Assembly: GCA_025359585.1 (NCBI GenBank)
Contig: JANYFX010000627.1
Location: 1 to 7,595, forward strand
Length of the DNA: 7,595 nucleotides
Reading direction: 5' to 3'
Source: Rhizobacter sp.
Lineage (GTDB): Bacteria > Pseudomonadota > Gammaproteobacteria > Burkholderiales > Burkholderiaceae_C
Within the stretch, counting starts at the first letter, position 1. Every line of letters begins with the position of its first letter. A program made the position numbers and the translations under genes. Below are positions 1-7,595 of the stretch, one piece after another. The notes below the pieces were generated by a model. The model had not been told where the DNA came from. It ran no database searches and was given only the letters and a program-made list of their open reading frames with translations.

Positions 1-443
1 TGCTCGACGACCTCGCGCCGCGCGGCACGCCGGCGCGCGCCGCCACGATCAACCTGCACAAGTCGTTCGGCATCGTGCTGGGTGTCTTGATCGTGCTGCG
101 GCTGGTGTGGCGCCTGCGGCATCGACCACCCGCCTGGCCGGCCGTGATGTCGGCCAACCAGCAACGCGCTGCAACACTCGGCCACCGCGCGCTCTACGCC
201 TGCATGCTGCTGATGCCGCTGTCGGGTTATGTCGCTTCCAACTTCAGCAAACACGGCGTGAAGTTCTTCGGCAGCGCGCTCAAGCCCTGGGGGCCCGACC
301 TGCCGCGCGTCTACGATTTTTTCAACGCCATTCACGTGGCCACCGGCTTCGTTTTCGCCGCGCTGATCGTGGGCCACGTGGCGATCGCGCTCAAACATGC
401 GCTCATCGATCGCGACGGGGTTTTCTCGCGAGTTCTTCCGTAG
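1..443 (+). CDS. Cytochrome b561 family protein, 5'-truncated by the window edge
   Basis: This is an integral inner-membrane b-type cytochrome of the bacterial b561 type. Such proteins carry heme on transmembrane histidines and pass electrons between the quinone pool and periplasmic or membrane partners. The frame is open from base 3, giving 146 visible residues ending in TAG at 441-443; the true start lies outside the window. An internal GTG at 75 is not the start, because in-frame upstream codons already encode the family's N-L-H-K-S segment. Visible family marks, in order, are LHKSFG followed by a hydrophobic helix and LRLVWRL; GHRALYACMLLMPLSGY; and a last helix with IHVATGF, then VGHVAIALKH, and an RDGVFSRVLP tail. 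The histidines in these helices are the likely heme ligands and helix-packing residues. The N-terminal helix with its histidine is missing. The beta-propeller gene follows after 17 nt, so co-transcription is likely. The family call is firm; the electron-transfer partner is unknown. Confidence 0.88.
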   Translation, partial: LDDLAPRGTPARAATINLHKSFGIVLGVLIVLRLVWRLRHRPPAWPAVMSANQQRAATLGHRALYACMLLMPLSGYVASNFSKHGVKFFGSALKPWGPDLPRVYDFFNAIHVATGFVFAALIVGHVAIALKHALIDRDGVFSRVLP

Positions 444-451
444 TCTTCAAC

Positions 452-455
452 AAGG
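452..455 (+). promoter_or_regulatory. Ribosome binding site of the beta-propeller gene
   Basis: AAGG ends 5 nt before the ATG at 461, a short but workable spacing. It lies in the 17-nt gap after the cytochrome b561 stop. It supports ATG 461 over upstream in-frame starts inside the cytochrome gene. Confidence 0.45.
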
Positions 456-460
456 TTTTC

Positions 461-1408
461 ATGTCGTTTCAACACACCCTTCTCGCCGCCGCGCTGTGCG
501 TGCTGGCACCGCTTGCCGCGCTGGCGGCGCCGTTCGCCTACGTGCCCAACGAAGGCTCGGCCACGCTCAGCGTGATCGACACCGCCACCGACCAGGTGGT
601 CGCCGAGATCCCGGTCGGCAAGAAGCCGCGCGGCACCGTGATCAGCCTCGACGGCAAGACCGCCTACGTGAGCGACCAGCCGAACAACCAGCTCGTGATG
701 GTCGATCTGGTGGCGCGCAAGGCCGCCGGCAACATCGCACTCGGCGAGTCACCCGAAGGCGTGGGCATGTCGCCCGACGGCCGCTGGGTGGCGGCAGCGG
801 TCGAAGAAACCAACGACGTGGCCTTCATCGACACGCGCACCAACAAGAAGAGCTTCGTCGTCAAGGTGCGTGGCAAGAACCCCGAGCACGCGGTGTTCTC
901 GCCCGACGGCAAGTTCGTGTTCGTCAGTGCCGAAGAGGGCGAAGCGGTCAACGTGATCAACTTCGCCACACGCAAGGACGTGGCGCAGATCCCGGTCGGT
1001 GCGCGGCCGCGTGGCATCGGCTTCTCGATCGACGGCAAGCAGGCCTTCGTTGCGGCGGAAAACTCGAACGAGGTCTACGTGATCGACGCCGTCAAGTTCG
1101 TCGTGCTGACGACGATCAAGGCCGGCCTGCGCAGCAACGGCATCAGCGTGCACCCCGACGGCAAGCGGGTGTTCGTGTCGAACGGCGGTGACGCGAGCGT
1201 TTCGGTGATCGACATCGCCAGCGGCAGCATCACCGCGACCATCGGCGTCGGCCAGCGGCCCTGGAACATGGCGCTCACGCCCGACGGCAAGAAACTCTAC
1301 GTGGCCTGCGGCCGCGCCGGCGTGGTCTCGGTGATCGACACCGAGAGCAACACCAAGCTGACCGACATCGCGGTCGGCAAGCTGCCGTGGGGTGTGGTGA
1401 TCCGGTAG
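461..1408 (+). CDS. Exported YVTN-family beta-propeller repeat protein (YncE-like)
   Basis: This is a predicted periplasmic beta-propeller of 315 residues. It starts with a signal peptide: a short polar start, a hydrophobic core of about residues 6-20, and an A-L-A cleavage site near 20-22 before APFAYV. The rest is a regular repeat of about 42 residues. The turn motif (S/T)PDGK or a variant recurs with its Asp at residues 64, 106, 149, 191, 233 and 275, each followed by a strand such as TAYVSD, KFVFVSA, KRVFVSN or KLYVAC. Between the turns run VIDTATD-like strands and IPVGKKPRG-like loops. Six clear turns plus strands at both ends fit a seven-bladed propeller closed by N- and C-terminal strands. 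ATG 461 is chosen because the signal peptide starts there; the in-frame extension upstream lies inside the cytochrome b561 gene. No heme motif (CxxCH) and no catalytic set is evident. Relatives include YncE and the propeller linked to PQQ-dependent alcohol catabolism, so a binding or scaffold role is possible. The exact function is unknown. Confidence 0.87.
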   Translation: MSFQHTLLAAALCVLAPLAALAAPFAYVPNEGSATLSVIDTATDQVVAEIPVGKKPRGTVISLDGKTAYVSDQPNNQLVMVDLVARKAAGNIALGESPEGVGMSPDGRWVAAAVEETNDVAFIDTRTNKKSFVVKVRGKNPEHAVFSPDGKFVFVSAEEGEAVNVINFATRKDVAQIPVGARPRGIGFSIDGKQAFVAAENSNEVYVIDAVKFVVLTTIKAGLRSNGISVHPDGKRVFVSNGGDASVSVIDIASGSITATIGVGQRPWNMALTPDGKKLYVACGRAGVVSVIDTESNTKLTDIAVGKLPWGVVIR

Positions 1409-1460
1409 TGCAGGCCTCGGCCCGGCCGCAGCGCGCGGGCCCAGCCACCGCCTGGCGCCG

Positions 1461-1490
1461 CGCAGTCTACGGAGGCGGCTGCGGTTCTTC
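1461..1490 (+). terminator. Possible weak intrinsic terminator after the beta-propeller gene
   Basis: CGCAG (1461-1465) can pair with CTGCG (1479-1483). One more C-G pair is possible across a bulge, and TTCTTC follows directly at 1485-1490. It lies about 50 nt after the beta-propeller stop, where a terminator would be expected. The stem is short, the loop long (13 nt) and the T-tract interrupted, so Rho-dependent termination is an equally good explanation. Confidence 0.22.
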
Positions 1491-1654
1491 AATGCGCGCT
1501 GCCAGGCAACGCATCAAGGTCAGTTGACCGGGTCGTCTTCCGCCAGCAGAACTTTCGCTCGGGCGGGCACGCCCGGGAGCGGCCCGTGCGAAGTTCATGC
1601 GGTGGGTCGCGGAGCGGGTCAGCTCTCTTTTCGGCCACGCGTGCCTACGCCTGA

Positions 1655-1696
1655 GTATTATTTTTGCAATATTTGCAGATTTGGAAATTCACCGAC
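1655..1696 (+). promoter_or_regulatory. AT-rich island with repeated TTTGCA upstream of the kinase gene
   Basis: Positions 1655-1689 contain 27 A/T out of 35 bases, in sharp contrast to the GC-rich surroundings. Inside are TTTGCA at 1663-1668, TTTGCA at 1672-1677 and the variant TTTGGA at 1680-1685, spaced 9 and 8 bases apart. TATTAT at 1656-1661 matches five of six bases of a sigma-70 -10 box but has no clear -35 at the right distance. TTGCAA at 1664-1669 is a 4/6 match to a -35. The island lies 130-165 bases before the kinase start, so a promoter, UP-element-like sequence or activator site for that gene is the simplest reading. This is inferred from composition and position only. Confidence 0.35.
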
Positions 1697-1819
1697 AAAG
1701 TCACCCGCTGCCAGGGCTCGTGCGGTACTGGCGTTGTGGCGGCGTCGCGCCGGTTTTTGCCGGGTGCGCCCATGCATACTCGGCGCTGACCATGGCCTCG
1801 AGCACGCCCTGCTGACCGG

Positions 1820-5382
<3,563 letters not shown>

Positions 5383-5386
<4 letters not shown>

Positions 5387-7029
5387 CCGATGGACGTGCA
5401 CGAAAGGGCTCGCACGGCCTGCGCCAGCGCGAAGCCCTCGTAGCCCTTGTTCGCGACCTTCGCGCACCGTTCGGCGTAGGGCGGGAAGCCGCCGGCCAGC
5501 GGCATGAACATGCGCGGCTTGCCCGGAATGTTGGCGCCCAGGTACCAGGAGTTGCAGCTGAGGAACACGGTGTGGCCGGCGACCATGTTGACGTGCGCGA
5601 CCCAGGCCGCTTCGGCTTCTTGCGTGGCTTCGATGGTGGCGAGGCCTTGCGCGTCAAGGTGTGCGATGCAGTCGGCGATCCACTCCACGTGGTGTTCGAT
5701 CGACTGGATCACGCTCGTGAAGGCCGAGGTGCTGCCCGGCCCGGCCACGTTGAACAGGTTCGGGAAGCCCGCGAACATCAGGCCCAGGTAGTTCAGCGGG
5801 CCGGCGTGCCACTTCTGCTGGATCGGCAGGCCGCCGCGGCCGCGCAGGTCCAGGCGCATCAGCGTTCCGGTCATCGCGTCGAAGCCGGTGGCAAGCACGA
5901 TGGCGTCGAAGGCGTAGTCGCGGCCGTGGGTGGTGAGGCCGGTCGGCGTGATCTCGTCGATCGGGTACTCGCTCACATCGACAAGCTGCACGTTCGGCCG
6001 GTTGTAGGTTTCGTAGTAGCCGGTGTCGACGCACAGGCGCTTGCAGCCGATGGTTTGTTTCGGCGACAGCAGCGCGGCGGTGTTCGGGTCGCGCACGGTC
6101 TGGCGGATCTTGCCGCGCACGAATTCGGCGGCGAGGGCGTTGGCTCGCTCGTCGAGCATGAGGTCGTCGAAGGCGCCGAGCAAGCCGAAGCCGCCGATGC
6201 GCCAGCGTGCTTCGAACTCGGCCTCGCGCACTTCGGGCGACACGCTCAACGCCGACACCGGGTTCATCGGCTGCTCGCAGCCGAAGCCCAGGCGCATGAG
6301 TTTGTTGCGGGCACGAAAGCCGGGGTAGTCGGCTTTGACTTTCGCTTCGTAGACGGGATCGAGCGGCCCGTTGTGCGCCGGCACGGCGTAGCTCGCGGTG
6401 CGCTGAAAGACGGTGAGTTCACGCGCCTGCTGCGCGATCAGCGGGATGGCCTGGATCGCCGACGAACCGGTGCCGACCACGGCCACGCGCTGGCCGCTGA
6501 AGTCGACCGGCTCCTGCGGCCAGCGTGCTGTATGCAGCACCGGCCCGTTGAAACTCTCGAGTCCCTTGAAGGCTGGCGTGTTCGGTGTCGACAGCGGCCC
6601 GCTGGCCATCACCAGAAAACGCGCCGACCAGGCTTCGCCGCTGTCGCTGCGCACTTGCCAGCGCTGCGCTGTTTCATCGAAGGCCGCAGCGCTGACCCGC
6701 GTGTCGAGCTGAATGCCGTCGCGCAGTGCAAACCGATCCGCCACGTGGTTGGCATAGCGCAGCAGCTCGGGTTGCGCCGCGTAACGTTCGGTCCAGTGCC
6801 ATTCCTGCTGCAGTTCTTCCGAGAACTGAAACGAGTACTCCATGCTCTGAACGTCGACGCGCGCGCCCGGGTAACGGTTGTGAAACCAGGTGCCCCCGAC
6901 GCCGGAAGCGGCTTCGATCACACGCGCCGTGAGGCCGAGGCTCCGCGCCTTGTGCAGCATGTAGAGGCCGGCAAAACCGGCGCCGACGATGAGCACATCC
7001 AGGCGCTGTGCAGGTTTCGAATCGACCAT
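5383..7029 (-). CDS. Baeyer-Villiger-type flavin monooxygenase (class B, FAD and NADPH)
   Basis: This cytoplasmic enzyme is predicted to use FAD, NADPH and O2 to insert oxygen next to a ketone, giving an ester or lactone. Length is 548 residues, close to cyclohexanone and cyclopentanone monooxygenases. The FAD Rossmann motif GAGFAG lies at 16-21. The GGTW...YPGARVD motif (45-59) ends in the Asp that is conserved in this class. The type I fingerprint F-x-G-x-x-x-H-T-x-x-W-P is complete at 160-171. The NADPH motif GTGSSA is at 186-191, KRLCVDTGYYETYNRPNV (330-347) carries a likely active-site Arg, and ATGFD is at 380-384. The C-terminal GANIPGK (498-504) and GGF...YAERC...GYEGF region matches the cyclohexanone-monooxygenase fold. 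ATG 7029 is chosen over the in-frame GTG at 7038 because AGGGG lies 8 nt upstream of the ATG and abuts the GTG. The gene follows a lyase gene by 57 nt. The substrate cannot be read from sequence; cyclic ketones, linear ketones and steroids are all possible. Confidence 0.93.
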
Positions 7030-7086
7030 CGTGCCCACCCCTGCAGCGGAAGCCGCCGCCCCGCAGGATAGCGCTTCGCCCGCCGT
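7030..7086 (-). other. Short spacer between the lyase and monooxygenase genes
   Basis: Fifty-seven bases separate the lyase stop from the monooxygenase ATG. Apart from the AGGGG ribosome site I see no hairpin with a T-run and no convincing promoter, so readthrough from the lyase gene as one operon is the likely arrangement. Confidence 0.5.
7038..7042 (-). promoter_or_regulatory. Ribosome binding site of the monooxygenase gene
   Basis: On the minus strand AGGGG is followed by 8 nt and then ATG (7029-7027). An alternative GTG at 7038-7036 would overlap this motif, so the site decides the start in favour of the ATG. Confidence 0.6.
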
Positions 7087-7595
7087 TCAGCGACCCCAGC
7101 GCAGCACCAGCGGGTCGAGCCGGCGCGCGGTCTCGATCAGGCCGGCGCGCGTGTCGGGGTGCATGGGTGGCAACGGGTGGCGTGGCGCTTCGCAGGCGAT
7201 CACGCCGCCTTCTTTCATCAGCGCTTTCGCGGCCAGCAGGCCGGCCTGCCGGTTCTCGTAATTGATGAGCGGCAGCCAGCGCTGGTACAGCGCGTACGCC
7301 AGCTCGCGGTCGCCGCTGCGGTGCGCTTCGATGATCGGGCGCAGGCCGTCCATGTAGGCGCCGCCGGTCATCGAGCCGGTCGCGCCGGCATCAAGGTCGG
7401 GCAGCAGCGTGATCGCTTCTTCACCGTCCCACGGGCCTTCGATCGCGTCGCCGCCCAGGCGGATCAGCTCGCGCAGTTTGGCGGCTGCACCGGCCGTCTC
7501 GATCTTGAAGTAGGCGACGTGTTCGATCTCGCGCGCCATCCGCGCCAGAAACGCGGCCGACAGCGGTGTGCCGCTGGCCGGTGCGTCCTGGATCA
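7087..7595 (-). CDS. DHDPS/NAL-family lyase, C-terminal part, possibly L-2-keto-3-deoxyarabonate dehydratase
   Basis: Members of this family are cytoplasmic TIM-barrel enzymes that form a Schiff base between a lysine and a 2-keto acid, for aldol cleavage or dehydration. The frame is open to the window edge, giving 168 visible residues to TGA at 7089-7087. An internal ATG at 7539 is not the start: the preceding codons read IQDAPASGTPLS, a normal part of the family. The Schiff-base lysine is most likely the K of YFKIE (codon 7506-7504). Then come GGDAIEGPWDGEEA, DLDAGATGSMTGGAYMDGL (the DAGATG loop is typical of the family), and a helical C-terminal region with RWLPLINYENRQ, KALMKEGGVI and APRHPLPPMHPD. 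The visible part is consistent with roughly the last half of a protein of about 300 residues. From memory, the EGPWDGEEA and APRHPLPPM signatures fit the sugar-acid dehydratase branch better than lysine-pathway DapA. That sub-assignment is tentative. Confidence 0.82.
   Translation of the reverse strand, partial: IQDAPASGTPLSAAFLARMAREIEHVAYFKIETAGAAAKLRELIRLGGDAIEGPWDGEEAITLLPDLDAGATGSMTGGAYMDGLRPIIEAHRSGDRELAYALYQRWLPLINYENRQAGLLAAKALMKEGGVIACEAPRHPLPPMHPDTRAGLIETARRLDPLVLRWGR

Larger units (their letters stand above)
1409..1819. other. Intergenic region, probable kinase leader and promoter region
   Basis: These 411 bases hold no recognisable gene. Contents in order are: a weak terminator-like hairpin near 1461-1490; an imperfect dyad, ATGCG (1492-1496) with CGCAT (1510-1514), enclosing TGCC-A-GGCA; a second dyad, GGTCA-GT-TGACC (1518-1529); a GC hairpin, CTCGGGC (1558-1564) with GCCCGGG (1571-1577, one G-U pair) and a 6-nt loop but no T-run; and an AT-rich island at 1655-1689. 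Two short open frames (1524-1823 starting TTG, and 1597-1815) cross the island. They resemble no family I know, so they are not annotated as genes. A possible -10-like CATACT at 1775-1780 lies 39 nt before the kinase ATG, but has no good -35 partner. Confidence 0.6.

Noticed and set aside
107..460. N-terminal extension of the beta-propeller frame back to position 107
   Set aside because: The extension lies inside the cytochrome b561 gene and is Arg-rich shadow sequence. A proper signal peptide starts at ATG 461.
749..1492. Antisense open frames over the beta-propeller gene
   Set aside because: They are Asp/His/Arg-rich shadow translations, opposite a gene with a signal peptide and regular repeats.
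1558..1577. GC hairpin CTCGGGC-N6-GCCCGGG as a terminator
   Set aside because: It has no T-run on either strand and lies about 150 bases after the nearest gene end. Such hairpins are common by chance in GC-rich DNA.
1597..1815. A 72-codon open frame before the kinase
   Set aside because: It has no ribosome site and no family resemblance, and it crosses the AT-rich island. Chance is the simpler explanation.
5572..7071. A 499-codon open frame antisense to the monooxygenase
   Set aside because: It is a shadow of the GC-biased monooxygenase gene. The translation is low in recognisable motifs, whereas the minus strand has complete FAD, NADPH and Baeyer-Villiger motifs.

Overview
The window is GC-rich DNA with strong G/C bias at third codon positions and a dense layout of typical proteobacterial genes. 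The gene families and their style (cytochrome b561, YVTN beta-propeller, multi-PAS hybrid kinase, Baeyer-Villiger monooxygenase, DHDPS-family lyase) suggest a betaproteobacterium of the Burkholderiales. That placement is inferred from composition and family resemblance; no taxonomic marker such as rRNA is present.

Layout, left to right. (1) Positions 1-443, plus strand: the 3' part of a cytochrome b561 gene. (2) Positions 461-1408, plus strand, 17 nt further on: an exported 315-residue YVTN beta-propeller protein, probably in the same operon. (3) Positions 1409-1819: the only real intergenic region. It holds a weak terminator-like hairpin, two short dyads and a conspicuous AT-rich island that is probably regulatory for the next gene. 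(4) Positions 1820-5386, plus strand: a 1188-residue membrane-bound hybrid sensor histidine kinase with a periplasmic Cache-like sensor, HAMP-like linker, three PAS domains, HisKA, HATPase and a C-terminal receiver. (5) Positions 5383-7029, minus strand: a class B flavin monooxygenase with both Baeyer-Villiger monooxygenase fingerprints. It converges on the kinase so tightly that one CTAG supplies the stop codons on both strands. (6) Positions 7087-7595, minus strand: the C-terminal part of a DHDPS-family lyase, possibly an L-2-keto-3-deoxyarabonate-type dehydratase. It lies 57 nt upstream of the monooxygenase in the same direction.

Functionally there are three modules. The first is a membrane and periplasm redox-like pair (cytochrome b561 plus beta-propeller). 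The second is a stand-alone phosphorelay kinase with no DNA-binding partner in view. The third is a catabolic pair, lyase then monooxygenase. I see no CRISPR array, insertion sequence, tRNA, rRNA or phage gene, and nothing that amounts to a clearly new system. The most interesting points are the lyase/monooxygenase pairing, the exported propeller beside a b-type cytochrome, the structured leader of the kinase, and the shared CTAG stop.
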